This document shows, piece after piece, positions 24,564-33,874 of a DNA stretch of 64,000 bases. Location: positions 59,869-123,868 of the forward strand of contig NZ_JADNYP010000016.1 in assembly GCF_015680705.1 (NCBI RefSeq). Direction: 5' to 3'. The notes below the pieces were generated by a model. That model was not told the origin of the DNA. It searched no databases and saw nothing but the letters and a program-made list of their open reading frames with translations. Within the stretch, counting starts at the first letter, position 1. The number at the start of each line of letters is the position of its first letter. A program made the position numbers and the translations under genes. The stretch is from Pseudomonas fulva. Lineage in GTDB: Bacteria; Pseudomonadota; Gammaproteobacteria; Pseudomonadales; Pseudomonadaceae.

Positions 24564-27040
24564 CGTCTGCCTCCGTCGGCAGCGCCTTCCAGGTCGGCGA
24601 CCATGCGCGCGATGCGGTCGGCAAGCTTCTCGCTGCTCATGGTCTCGCGCAAGCCTTCCACCACCAGGGCGAAGGCCAGGGGGCTGGGGCGTTCGAGCAC
24701 GTGCAGGTCCAGGCGAAGCTGGTTGATGCGCAGCAATTGGTGTTGCAGGCGCTCGATTTCCAGTTCGTCCCGCAATACTTCATCGCGAGCCTGGCCAAGC
24801 AGCAGGTTGCCGCTGTCATGTTTGCGAAAGACCTCGAAGAACAGGCCACTGGATGCCTGGATCTGACGGATGCTCTTCTGTGCCGCCGGGTAGCCACCGA
24901 ACACCAGCCCGGCGATCTGGGCGATTTCACGGAAGCGGCGCAAGGCCATTTCCCCCGCGTTGAGGCTGGCGAGCACGTCCTCGAGTAGGCTGTCGGGCGA
25001 CAACGCTTCGGTCAGATGGCCGGCCCAGTCCACCTGGCTTGGGCTGAGCAGTTCGAAGCCGTAGTCGTTCACCGCGATCGATACGCTCAACGGTCGTGTG
25101 CGGCTGATCCGCCAGGCGACCAGGCTGGCCAGGCCGAGGTTGGCCATGCGTCCGGCGAACGGATAGAGGAACAGATGGCTGCCCTGGCGCGAGACCAGTG
25201 TCTCGGCCAGCAGGGTGTGCCGGGTGGGCAACGCCGACCAGACCGCCTGCAATTGGAGTAATGGCTTTACCGTGCGCATTTCGGGGCTGTCGAAGCGACC
25301 TTGCGCGGCGGCATCGAGTTGCTCGACCAGAGCCTGGGCAAGCTCGCCGGAGAGGGGCTGGCGTGCGCCACTCCAGCGCGCCACCGCAGCCTTCCTTGCC
25401 GTGCTGCGGCGTACATAGGCCGTCATGTTCTCCACCCGTACCAGCTCCAGTACCCGTCCGGCGAAGAGCAGCGTGTCGCCAGGGCGCAAGCGGGCGATGA
25501 AGGCTTCCTCGACACTGCCCAGGTGCTTGCCGCCGCCGCCCTTGCTCCAGTATTTGAGGTGCAGATGTGCCTCGCTGACGATGGTGCCGATGCCCATGCG
25601 GTGGCGCCGCGCCAGGCGTTGGCTGGTAACGCGCCAGACGCCGTCGGCCTGCGCCTCGACCCGCTGGTAGTCGGGATAGGCACTGAGCGAGTCGCCGCCG
25701 TGGCGAACGAACGCCAGGGCCCATTGCCACTGACTGTCGCTCAAGTCATGGAAAGCCCAGGTGCTGCGCACTTCAGCCAGCAGCTCGGCGGGCCGGAAGC
25801 CGCTGCCCAATGCCATGCTGACCAGATGCTGGACCAGTACATCCATGCACAGACGTGGGGATCGGCGCGCTTCGATATGGCCGCAGGCCAGGGCTCGGCG
25901 CGCCGCTGCGGCCTCCACCAGCTCCAGGCTGTGAGTCGGCACCAGGGTGATCCGCGAGACGCGGCCTGGCGCGTGGCCGGAGCGTCCGGCACGTTGCAGC
26001 AGACGCGCCACGCCCTTGGCCGAACCAATCTGCAAGACCCGCTCGACCGGCAGGAAATCCACGCCCAGGTCGAGGCTTGAGGTGCAGACCACTGCCTTGA
26101 GCGCGCCGTCCTTGAGGCTGCGCTCTACCCAGTCACGCGTGTCGCGGGCCAGCGAGGAATGGTGCAGGGCAATCAGCCCGGCCCAGTCCGGTCGCGCCTC
26201 GAGCAGCGCCTGGTACCACAGTTCCGACTGGGCGCGAGTGTTGGTGAAGACCAGGCAGCTGCTGCTGGCGTCGATCTGGTCGCGGACCTGCCCAAGCATC
26301 TTCAACCCCATGTGGCCGGCCCAGGGAAAACGTTCGATGGCATCGGGCAATAGGGTGTCGACCAGGATGCGCTTGTCCTGGCGGCCCTTGACCAGCTCGC
26401 CGCCGTGCGGCAGGAGCACTTCGCGGGCATGCTCGAGATTACCGAGCGTGGCCGACAAACCCCAGGTGACCAAGCCTGGGTGCCAGCGGCGCAGACGCGC
26501 CAGGGCCAGTTGCAGTTGCACGCCACGCTTGTTGCCGAGCAACTCGTGCCACTCGTCCACCACGACCATGCGCAGGCTGCAAAAATCCTGCTCTGCCCGT
26601 TCGCGGGTCAACAGCAGCGTCAGGCTTTCCGGCGTGGTGACCAGCGTGCTTGGCAGGCGTCGGGCCTGGCGGGCCCGCTCGGCACTGCCGGTATCGCCAC
26701 TGCGTACCCCGACCGTCCAGTCCAGTGCCAGGTCATCCAGCGGCGCCTGCAATGCGCGCGCCGTGTCGGCAGCCAGGGCGCGCATGGGCGTGATCCACAG
26801 CACCTGCAATGGCGCCGGCTGGCGCGCCTGGGCCTTGCCAAAGGCGCGCAGCGCGGCGAACCACACGGCGTAGGTCTTGCCGGCACCGGTATTGGCATGC
26901 AAGAGCCCCGACTCGCCTCGGGAAACGGCGGCCCAGACGCGGCGTTGGAAAGCGAATGGCGTCCAGCCGCGGGCGTCGAACCATTGGCTGGCGGGATCGG
27001 GGCGTGAAGGCATACGGCTGGCGGGTCCGTCGGGGAACAT
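24560..27040 (-). CDS. Ligase-associated DEXH-box helicase (Lhr-Core type)
   Basis: This is an ATP-dependent 3'-5' DNA helicase of superfamily 2, of the Lhr-Core class known from P. putida. The 826-residue protein has Walker A (HANTGAGKTYAVW, about residues 49-61), the DEWH box in VVVDEWHELLG, SATLGNLEHA (motif III), and motif VI QRAGRSGHAPGR. A winged-helix/Lhr domain follows in the second half. The start is uncertain between ATG 27040 and ATG 27013; the longer form is given. Its product probably opens damaged DNA for the nuclease and ligase encoded in the same cluster. Confidence 0.92.
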   Translation of the reverse strand: MFPDGPASRMPSRPDPASQWFDARGWTPFAFQRRVWAAVSRGESGLLHANTGAGKTYAVWFAALRAFGKAQARQPAPLQVLWITPMRALAADTARALQAPLDDLALDWTVGVRSGDTGSAERARQARRLPSTLVTTPESLTLLLTRERAEQDFCSLRMVVVDEWHELLGNKRGVQLQLALARLRRWHPGLVTWGLSATLGNLEHAREVLLPHGGELVKGRQDKRILVDTLLPDAIERFPWAGHMGLKMLGQVRDQIDASSSCLVFTNTRAQSELWYQALLEARPDWAGLIALHHSSLARDTRDWVERSLKDGALKAVVCTSSLDLGVDFLPVERVLQIGSAKGVARLLQRAGRSGHAPGRVSRITLVPTHSLELVEAAAARRALACGHIEARRSPRLCMDVLVQHLVSMALGSGFRPAELLAEVRSTWAFHDLSDSQWQWALAFVRHGGDSLSAYPDYQRVEAQADGVWRVTSQRLARRHRMGIGTIVSEAHLHLKYWSKGGGGKHLGSVEEAFIARLRPGDTLLFAGRVLELVRVENMTAYVRRSTARKAAVARWSGARQPLSGELAQALVEQLDAAAQGRFDSPEMRTVKPLLQLQAVWSALPTRHTLLAETLVSRQGSHLFLYPFAGRMANLGLASLVAWRISRTRPLSVSIAVNDYGFELLSPSQVDWAGHLTEALSPDSLLEDVLASLNAGEMALRRFREIAQIAGLVFGGYPAAQKSIRQIQASSGLFFEVFRKHDSGNLLLGQARDEVLRDELEIERLQHQLLRINQLRLDLHVLERPSPLAFALVVEGLRETMSSEKLADRIARMVADLEGAADGGRR

Positions 27041-27079
27041 CCTTTACAGACCGTCGGCATTGCCGGTTGGTTTTACCCA

Positions 27080-28195
27080 TCAAGGCGCCAGCAGGTAACC
27101 GCTGCGGCAGATCCGCCGACCAGCGACATGCGCCACCACCATGCCGGTCGTGGCCATGCGTCGCGCGCTGCGCGCATAGAGCAGGCCGGGCTGCGCATTG
27201 CGTACAGGCGTGACCTGGTCAGTGAGCGGGTCGATGATCTCGGCGACCAGTTGCCCGGCTTCCAGGTCATCGCCGGGGCTGGCGTGGAACACCAGCAGCC
27301 CGCCCGTGACGGCGACCAGAGGCTCGACCGCCGCCAGCGGTGTCGCTGGACGGGGCAGGACCGGCAGAGGTGGGACGGGGCCATCGATCACGCCGCGCAA
27401 GGTCAGGAAGTCCAGCAGCGCCTGGCAGTCCTGCCTGGCCAGGTCATGGCTGACGTCGCCCTGGCCGCGCAGTTCGACGGTGACCGAGACGCTGCCTTCG
27501 GGGATGGGGAAGCGCTTGGCGAAACGTTGCTGCAACTGCCACCAGAACAGGCTGAAACATTCGTCGAACGATTGCCCGCCCGAGTCGGTGGCCAGCAGGC
27601 TGGCCTGGGCACCGAGGTAGCGTGCCAGTGGCTCGACCTGCGGCCAGGCTTGCGGGGTGGTGTACAAGTGCTCGACCGCCTCGAAGTCGCAGTGCAGGTC
27701 CAGCACCAGTTCGGCTTCGCAGGCCAGCCGCTGCAGCGCCAGCCGCAGGGAGTGCAATGGCGTGGTCGGTACATGGGCATCCAGCGCCTGGCGCAGACGC
27801 TGGCGAATCAGCGCCAGGTTGTGCGCTGGATCCTGGCTCAGGTGGGGTTCGACCTGGTCTCCGACCACATCGGACAGATCGACGAAGTTGCGGTTGAAGT
27901 TCTCGCCGCTGTGCAGCTCGAAGCGGCCCAGTGGCCCCTCCAGCAACACCTGCCCCAGCCCTGCCGGGTTGGCGATCGGAACCAGGACGATTTCCCGACG
28001 TAGTCGGCCTTGGCGTTCCAGGTCGGCCAGGCGACCCTTGAGGTGCCAGGCGACCAGCATGCCGGGCAGCTCGTCGGCGTGCAGCGAAGCCTGGACGTAG
28101 ACCTTGCCGCTGTCCGCGGGGCCGAAGTGGAAGCTGTGCAGCAGACGCGTGATGCCCGGTGCGGGCGCCAGCAGTTCATGGGTCCGAGGGTGCAT
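27080..28195 (-). CDS. M14/succinylglutamate-desuccinylase-like zinc hydrolase within the repair cluster
   Basis: This is a predicted zinc-dependent hydrolase of the aspartoacylase/AstE (M14) group. The 371-residue product carries the zinc ligands in SLHADELPGML (His and Glu near residues 37-40), a third histidine in LVLDLHCDFE, and the substrate-site pattern NFNRNFVDL. It ends in a beta-rich domain with HASPGDDLEAGQLVAEIIDP that resembles a biotinyl/lipoyl-like fold. It lies between the helicase gene (gap of 39 bases) and the ligase gene (gap of 106). The substrate is unknown; nothing in the sequence ties it to DNA repair except position. Confidence 0.82.
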   Translation of the reverse strand: MHPRTHELLAPAPGITRLLHSFHFGPADSGKVYVQASLHADELPGMLVAWHLKGRLADLERQGRLRREIVLVPIANPAGLGQVLLEGPLGRFELHSGENFNRNFVDLSDVVGDQVEPHLSQDPAHNLALIRQRLRQALDAHVPTTPLHSLRLALQRLACEAELVLDLHCDFEAVEHLYTTPQAWPQVEPLARYLGAQASLLATDSGGQSFDECFSLFWWQLQQRFAKRFPIPEGSVSVTVELRGQGDVSHDLARQDCQALLDFLTLRGVIDGPVPPLPVLPRPATPLAAVEPLVAVTGGLLVFHASPGDDLEAGQLVAEIIDPLTDQVTPVRNAQPGLLYARSARRMATTGMVVAHVAGRRICRSGYLLAP

Positions 28196-28301
28196 GGTGA
28201 TCCTGGCGAAGAAGGTGAACGGTTCGCGACGAAGTCGCGCACACAGATACAAGCACAACTGCGGCGATCCTGCAGCCTTGCTTCGGGCCGCGTGCCAGCC
28301 T

Positions 28302-29960
28302 TCAGGCCAGTAGCGCCTGCAGCGTGGCCAGGTCGTCGGCCTGCTCGACGGGCTTGTCATGGCGCCAGCGCAGCATCCGTGGGAAGCGTACCGCGATGCC
28401 GCTCTTGTGGCGCCTGGAGAGCGCGATGCCTTCGAAGCCCAGCTCGAAGACCAGGGTCGGGGTCACGCTGCGCACCGGCCCGAAGGTCTCCACCGTGGTC
28501 TTGCGGATGATGGCATCGACTTGGCGCATTTCTGCGTCGGTCAGGCCGGAATAGGCCTTGGCGAAGGGCACCAGGGTGCGTCCAGGCATGTCCGCCGGAC
28601 CATCCCAGACGGCGAAGGTGTAGTCGCTGTAGAGGCTGGCGCGGCGTCCATGGCCACGCTGGGCATAGATCAGCACGGCGTCGACGCTGAACGGGTCGAT
28701 CTTCCACTTCCACCACAGCCCCATGTCCTTGGTCCGACCCACGCCATACAGCGCATCACGCTGCTTGAGCATCAGGCCTTCCACGCCGAGGTCGCGCGAT
28801 CGCTCGCGCTGGCTGGCCAGGTCGGCCCAGTCGCGGCCTTCGAGCAGCGGTGAAAGCAGGACCGGCGCCAGGGGGTGATGGTCCACCAGGTATTCCAGCT
28901 GGCGGCGACGCTCGTGCTGCGGCCGGCTGCGCCAGTCCTCGCCCTGCCATTCGAGCAGGTCATAGGCTTGCAGGACTACTGGCGCCTCGGCCAGCAGCTT
29001 CTTGCCAAGGGTCTTGCGGCCCAGGCGCTGCTGCAGCAGGGCGAAAGGCTGCACGCCGGGAGCGTCACGGTCGGGCGTGGTTTTCCAGACCAGGATCTCG
29101 CCGTCGATCACCGTGCCGTCCAGCAGCGTCTCGGCGAGGCCGTGCAGTTCTGGAAAGCGTTCGGTGACCAGTTCCTCGCCGCGCGACCAGATCCACAGCT
29201 GGCCGTCACGCTTGACCACCTGGGCGCGAATTCCGTCCCACTTCCATTCCGCTTGCCAGCCGCTGGCCGGGCCCAGCAGGGCGTCGAACTGCTCGACGGG
29301 AGCTTGCAGGGCATGAGCCAGGAAGAACGGATAAGGCTGCCCGCCGCGCAGGGCATGCTCGTCGGCCGACTCTGGCGCGATCAGCTTGAGGTAACTGTGC
29401 GAGGTAGGGCGATGGCTCAGGTCGGTATAGCCGACCAGACGCTGGGCCACGCGCTTGGCATCCAGGCCCGCCAGCTGGGCCAGGGCACGGGTGACCAACA
29501 GCTTGGACACGCCGACCCGGAAGCTGCCGGTGACCAGCTTCAGGCAGAGCATCAGGCTGGGGCGGTCCAGGCGTGCCCAGAGTTCGGGCAGACGCTGCTG
29601 AACCTGCTCCGGCGTCGCACCGCGCAGAGGCAGCAGATGCACCTCGACCCAGTGCGCCAGCCCCTCGTCGCTGGCGTGCTCGGACTCGGGCAGCAGCAGG
29701 GAAATGGTCTCGGCCAGGTCGCCCACCGCATGGTAGCTCTCCTCGAACAACCACTCCGGTAGCCCTGACAGCGCAACGGTCAGCTCGCGCAGCAGCCGGG
29801 TCGGCACCAGTTGCCGTGGTCGCCCGCCCGCCAGGAAGTACACCGCCCAGGCAGCGTCGGCGGCGCTTGCCTGGGCGAAGTAGGCGCGCAGCGCCTCGAG
29901 CTTGGCATTGCTGGACGTCGTGGCGTCCAGGCGCAGGTAGAGTTCGGCGAAATCCTTCAT
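28302..29960 (-). CDS. ATP-dependent DNA ligase of the ligase-associated cluster
   Basis: This seals nicks using ATP, in contrast to the NAD-dependent LigA. The 552-residue protein has an N-terminal DNA-binding domain (about 1-200) and the nucleotidyl-transferase core. The adenylated lysine is in motif I EWKWDGIRAQVV, motif III is VIDGEILVW, motif IV LGVEGLMLKQ, and motif V WWKWKIDPFSVDAVL. A C-terminal OB domain follows. The ATG overlaps the stop of the exonuclease gene by four bases. Biochemically characterised homologues come from P. putida. Confidence 0.94.
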   Translation of the reverse strand: MKDFAELYLRLDATTSSNAKLEALRAYFAQASAADAAWAVYFLAGGRPRQLVPTRLLRELTVALSGLPEWLFEESYHAVGDLAETISLLLPESEHASDEGLAHWVEVHLLPLRGATPEQVQQRLPELWARLDRPSLMLCLKLVTGSFRVGVSKLLVTRALAQLAGLDAKRVAQRLVGYTDLSHRPTSHSYLKLIAPESADEHALRGGQPYPFFLAHALQAPVEQFDALLGPASGWQAEWKWDGIRAQVVKRDGQLWIWSRGEELVTERFPELHGLAETLLDGTVIDGEILVWKTTPDRDAPGVQPFALLQQRLGRKTLGKKLLAEAPVVLQAYDLLEWQGEDWRSRPQHERRRQLEYLVDHHPLAPVLLSPLLEGRDWADLASQRERSRDLGVEGLMLKQRDALYGVGRTKDMGLWWKWKIDPFSVDAVLIYAQRGHGRRASLYSDYTFAVWDGPADMPGRTLVPFAKAYSGLTDAEMRQVDAIIRKTTVETFGPVRSVTPTLVFELGFEGIALSRRHKSGIAVRFPRMLRWRHDKPVEQADDLATLQALLA

Positions 29961-30976
29961 GCATCGTGCTCCGTCGTGCTGGCGGCATCGTCTTCATCGC
30001 CGTATTCGGTGACGAAGGCACGTGCATCGAGTCCCTGTTCGTTGAGGTAGCGCACCAGCACATTGACCGAGCCGTGCGTGACCATGACCCGTTCGGCACC
30101 GGTCTGCCCGATGGCCCAGAGTAGCCCAGGCCAGTCGGCGTGGTCGGAAAGCACGAAGCCGCGATCGACGCCGCGTCGCCGGCGAGTGCCGCGCAGGCGC
30201 ATCCAGCCGCTGGCGAAACCGTCGCTGTAGTCGCCGAAGCGTTTCATCCAGCTGCTTCCGGACGCCGAAGGAGGCGCCATGATCAGCGCCTCGCGCAACA
30301 GCGGGTCATGGCGCGCGATGTCCCCGGCGTAGCGGGTCGCGGGCAGGGCGACACCGGCTTCTCGATAGACTCGGTTCAATGGCTCGACGGCGCCATGCAC
30401 GAGGATCGGGCCAATGCTTGCGTCGAGCCCGTGAAGAATGCGCTGGGCCTTGCCGAAGGCATAGCTGAACAGCACGCTGGCCTTGCCCTGGGCCTGGTTG
30501 GCGCGCCACCAGGCGTCGATCTGGGCGAACACCTCGGCCTGGGACGGCCAGCGATAGATCGGCAGGCCGAAGGTCGATTCGGTGATGAAGGTATGGCAGC
30601 GTACCGGTTCGAACGGCGCGCAGGTACCGTCGGGCTCGACCTTGTAATCGCCCGAGGCGACCCAGACTTGGCCCTGGTATTCCAGGCGGACCTGGGCCGA
30701 GCCCAGCACGTGCCCGGCAGGGTGCAGGCTGAGGGTGACGCCGTGGTGCTCGAGCCGCTGGCCATACGGCAGGGTCTGCAGGCGGATGTCCTGGCCCAGG
30801 CGGCTGCGCAGCACGCCGGCACCGGGCTCGGCGGTGAGGTAGTGGCCATTGCCGGGCCGCGAATGATCGCCGTGGCCATGGGTGATGACGGCCCGCTCCA
30901 CGGGGCGCCAGGGGTCGATGTAGAAGTCACCAGGCGGGCAGTACAGACCTTCGGGGCGAGCGATGACAAGATCCAT
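29957..30976 (-). CDS. Ligase-associated DNA exonuclease (metallo-beta-lactamase/SNM1-like)
   Basis: This DNA-processing nuclease of the beta-CASP/Artemis type is found with ATP-dependent ligase and Lhr-type helicase. The 339-residue protein has the metal motif ITHGHGDHSRPG (H-x-H-x-DH, about residues 33-44), a further histidine in LHPAGHVLGSAQV, aspartate in VASGDYK, and C-terminal residues in LSDHADWPGLLWAI and VMVTHGS. It is the promoter-proximal gene of the repair cluster and is translationally coupled to the ligase gene. Confidence 0.92.
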   Translation of the reverse strand: MDLVIARPEGLYCPPGDFYIDPWRPVERAVITHGHGDHSRPGNGHYLTAEPGAGVLRSRLGQDIRLQTLPYGQRLEHHGVTLSLHPAGHVLGSAQVRLEYQGQVWVASGDYKVEPDGTCAPFEPVRCHTFITESTFGLPIYRWPSQAEVFAQIDAWWRANQAQGKASVLFSYAFGKAQRILHGLDASIGPILVHGAVEPLNRVYREAGVALPATRYAGDIARHDPLLREALIMAPPSASGSSWMKRFGDYSDGFASGWMRLRGTRRRRGVDRGFVLSDHADWPGLLWAIGQTGAERVMVTHGSVNVLVRYLNEQGLDARAFVTEYGDEDDAASTTEHDA

Positions 30977-31069
30977 GGCAGGGCCGTTGGCAGGGAGTTA
31001 CAGGTAGGAACCCTGCCGGGCCGGGGAAGTTCGAGCTCGATGCGCCCGCTGCCATGGACTGTCTGCTAT

Positions 31070-33511
31070 CTACCTCTCGGGCACCAGGGTCAGGCGCTGG
31101 GTGCCATAGCCCTGGGTGAAATGCCGTGGCTGCAGCGGCAAGGTCATGAAGCGTCCCTTGAACCAGGCATCCAGACCGTCGGCATGGTTGCGGCTGGCCG
31201 GGTTGCCCGACTGGCCATTGCTGGTCAGGACCTGCAGCGGTTCGGCCTGGGCGAAGTCGACCAGCAGGCGCGCCGAGGCGGGCAAGTGGGTGGCGAAGCC
31301 GTCGCCCCAGGCGTAAGGCGTCAGGTTCAAGGTACTGAAGTCGCCGCCAGCGGCCTGCGCCGGTCGCTCGATGACGTCGCCCAGGCCGTGCCAGGCGGGC
31401 GCTGGCCAGCGGTACTGGTGCAGTTTGCCCCATTGCCAGGCGCGGCGATCGCTACCCAGCTGCGCCACGCCAGCGTCCATCGCCGCAGCCAGGCTGCGGG
31501 CGAGGATGGCCGGCTTGTCTTCCCTGCGTGTCGTGGCACGATCATCCCAGAATGGACTGTCTTCACGACCAAGCAGGTGATCGGCCTGGGCCGAATAGGA
31601 CAGGCGGGCATTGCCGACGAAAGCTTTCCAGGCCGGCTCCGACTCAGGGCCGAGTTCGTCGAGGAAGGTCTGCCGAGCGACCTGCTGCAGGAACAACCCG
31701 TACAAGGCCGCGTCTGCCGATACCGGACTCAACCGGCCGTCGAAAGCCTTGAGCCGTGCCAGGGCCTCGCTGGCCTTGGGCCGTTGCTCACTCGGCAAGG
31801 CCGCGATGGCCTGCTGCAGAGCCTGCGCCATGCCTGGCGCGTCGAACATCTGCTTGAGCTTGTCGGCCAGCAGGCTCACCTGGTCGTCGTGCATGGCCAT
31901 CAGGCTGCGGCTGTCATGGCGGCCGTTGCCGGCCAGCTGAGCCAGGCGCTGCGCCCGCTGCGGGTAATACCAGCTGCTCGACAGCTGCATGCCGTAGCCC
32001 CGTGGCTGGCTGCGCTCGCTGGCATGACCGAGCCAGCCGGTCGCCGGATCCTGGTCGTAGGGGTGGAGCATCGGGTCGGCATAACCGTCCCAGTCGTAGC
32101 GGCTGTCCCAGCCGGGAGAGGGCAGCAGGCCCTGGCCGTCGCGACGGTTGGGGTAGCGGCCGCTGACTTGCCAGCCGATCTGCTGCGCGTCGGCGAAAAC
32201 GAAGTTGAGCGCGGCCGCGCCGACTTCCCGGGTGGTTTCGAAGGCACGCTCGAGCGAGCCCGCACGGGTCAGGTCGAACAGTGCGTCGAGACTTCGATCA
32301 CCCTCCCACGTCGGCAAGTGCAGGGCAAGGCCAAGGCTGGCGCTGTCCGGTTGTGCCAGCAGCGTGCCGTGGCGAGTCTCGTACAGCACTTCGCGCTGCG
32401 GCGGCTGGCCACGTACGAAGAACGTCTCGTTGCGCCCGCGGGCCGGCTGCCACCTGCCATCGGCCAGGTAGTGCAACCGGTTGCCCTGGTGGCGCAACCG
32501 TTCGAGGAACAGGTCCTGATTGTCGGCCATCACCGCGCTGCTGCTCCACGCCAACTGGCCATTGTAGCCGGCCAGCACGATCGGCAGCCCAGGCAGGGAC
32601 AGGCCGGCGACCTGGTACTTGCTGGTGTGGACCTGCACCGGAACCAACGCCCAGGCGGCACGACTGTCGCTGCTCAGCAGGCTCTTGCCGCTACGGCTAC
32701 GCAGTGGGCCAAGCGCCCAGTTGGCCGAGCCCGGGTTACCCAGCAGGCCGAGCTCGGCCAGGCGCTGGCTGGCGTCGGTCAACGCCGCCAGGCCCGGGAG
32801 CTGCCTGACGATGTCCAGACCTCGGAGCTTTTCCGCTTCGGCGCTGGCCAGAGGCTCGTCGGCCGCGATGGGTAGCAGCCAGGCCAGCTTGTCGCTGCCG
32901 ACCTTCTGCGCGAGGGTCAGTGCCGACAACTCTTCGTGCAGGTTCACTGACTGGCTGAAGGCATACAGCGCAAAGATCAGCGCCGAATCCTCGGGCTTCC
33001 AATATTCGGCACGATAGGTGCCTTGGGCGAGAACGCCCGGCAGCTTGTCGCGGTAGCGGAACAGGTAGGCATTGACGCCTCGCGCATAGACCTCGAGAAA
33101 GCGCTTGAGGCGTGGCGAGGCATTGCCGTACAGCTGGGCGGCGCTCTGTCCGAGATTGGCCGCGCGCATCAGTCGATCGCTGTCGAGCGCCTCGGCCCCG
33201 GCCAGTTCGGCGAAGCGCCCCTGTGCCAGCAGGCGCATGGCGACCATCTGTTCGATACGGTCGCTGGCATGCACGTAGCCGAGACTGAACAAGGCATCAT
33301 GGAAGCTGCTGCTTTCGATCAGCGGTGCGCCCATGGCATTGCGTCGAACCGAGACGTTCTGCGCCAGGCCCTTGAGCGGCTGGACACCGCTGGTCGGCGC
33401 GAGCGTATCGGGCTGACCGCCCGTCTGGCAGCCCGCCAGGCCAAGCAGGCCGAGCAATGTGGCAGCGCTCGCCAGTCGCGCGCGTACCGAAGAAGGAAGA
33501 GAGGCGGCCAT
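31070..33511 (-). CDS. Penicillin-acylase-family lipoprotein (Ntn hydrolase)
   Basis: This is a predicted periplasmic amidohydrolase of the S45 family, which includes penicillin acylases and acyl-homoserine-lactone acylases. The 813-residue precursor has a lipoprotein signal (LASAATLLGLLGLAGC, lipidated Cys at about residue 28). An alpha region and a linker precede the self-cleavage site NPGSANWALGPLRS, whose serine (about residue 262) becomes the N-terminal nucleophile of the beta subunit. The conserved SSDSRAAW and the asparagine in YNGQLAWSSSAVMADNQD are present. Lipidation distinguishes it from the secreted PvdQ/QuiP enzymes. The natural substrate cannot be deduced. It stands alone. Confidence 0.88.
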   Translation of the reverse strand: MAASLPSSVRARLASAATLLGLLGLAGCQTGGQPDTLAPTSGVQPLKGLAQNVSVRRNAMGAPLIESSSFHDALFSLGYVHASDRIEQMVAMRLLAQGRFAELAGAEALDSDRLMRAANLGQSAAQLYGNASPRLKRFLEVYARGVNAYLFRYRDKLPGVLAQGTYRAEYWKPEDSALIFALYAFSQSVNLHEELSALTLAQKVGSDKLAWLLPIAADEPLASAEAEKLRGLDIVRQLPGLAALTDASQRLAELGLLGNPGSANWALGPLRSRSGKSLLSSDSRAAWALVPVQVHTSKYQVAGLSLPGLPIVLAGYNGQLAWSSSAVMADNQDLFLERLRHQGNRLHYLADGRWQPARGRNETFFVRGQPPQREVLYETRHGTLLAQPDSASLGLALHLPTWEGDRSLDALFDLTRAGSLERAFETTREVGAAALNFVFADAQQIGWQVSGRYPNRRDGQGLLPSPGWDSRYDWDGYADPMLHPYDQDPATGWLGHASERSQPRGYGMQLSSSWYYPQRAQRLAQLAGNGRHDSRSLMAMHDDQVSLLADKLKQMFDAPGMAQALQQAIAALPSEQRPKASEALARLKAFDGRLSPVSADAALYGLFLQQVARQTFLDELGPESEPAWKAFVGNARLSYSAQADHLLGREDSPFWDDRATTRREDKPAILARSLAAAMDAGVAQLGSDRRAWQWGKLHQYRWPAPAWHGLGDVIERPAQAAGGDFSTLNLTPYAWGDGFATHLPASARLLVDFAQAEPLQVLTSNGQSGNPASRNHADGLDAWFKGRFMTLPLQPRHFTQGYGTQRLTLVPER

Positions 33512-33540
33512 GGCCGGGCTCCTGGCAGAAGGTTCTTGGG

Positions 33541-33667
33541 GGCTGCAAGCCGCAAGTCACAAGCTGGAGTGGTTCGCGTCGCCTATGCAGGCATGGGAAC
33601 ATCTTGTGCCGCCACGCTTTTGCTTGCAGCTTGCAGCTTGCAGCTTGCAGCTTGCAGCTTGCAGCTC
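33541..33667. repeat. Heptamer-arm intergenic element B
   Basis: The left arm (33541-33566) carries GCTGCAA, GCCGCAA and GTCACAA. The right arm (33622-33663) is six perfect tandem copies of GCTTGCA. The arms can pair over about three units. The right arm ends ten bases before the stop codon of the SEC-C gene, the same geometry as element A. The left arm begins 30 bases upstream of the penicillin-acylase start codon. Confidence 0.8.
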
Positions 33668-33676
33668 AGTAGCAGG

Positions 33677-33868
33677 TCAAGCGCCGTGGCACTTCTTGAA
33701 CTTCTTCTCGCTGCCGCACGGGCAAGGGTCGTTGCGGCCCACGTCCTTCAGGGCGTTGCGCACCGGCTCCTGGGGAGCATGGTTGCAGTGCGGGCCGTGT
33801 ACATGGCCGTGGTGGTGATCGTGATCGTGGTTGCAGTCTGGACCATGGACATGGGGTTGCTGGGTCAT
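33677..33868 (-). CDS. Histidine-rich SEC-C zinc-binding mini-protein
   Basis: This 63-residue protein has two parts. The C-terminal half is a complete SEC-C zinc knuckle (GRNDPCPCGSEKKFKKCHGA, with the last ligand pair Cys-His). The N-terminal half is almost all metal ligands: HVHGPDCNHDHDHHHGHVHGP, followed by HCNHAP. In SecA the SEC-C knuckle binds zinc and SecB or ribosomes. Here the extra His/Cys tract suggests metal storage or delivery, but this is inference. It lies six bases from the LEA-type gene and probably belongs to one transcript with the YchJ-type gene. Confidence 0.85.
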   Translation of the reverse strand: MTQQPHVHGPDCNHDHDHHHGHVHGPHCNHAPQEPVRNALKDVGRNDPCPCGSEKKFKKCHGA

Positions 33869-33874
33869 TGCGGG

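Noticed and set aside
33622..33663. GCTTGCA array considered as a CRISPR-like repeat
   Set aside because: The units are directly abutting seven-mers without spacers, and there are no cas genes in the window.
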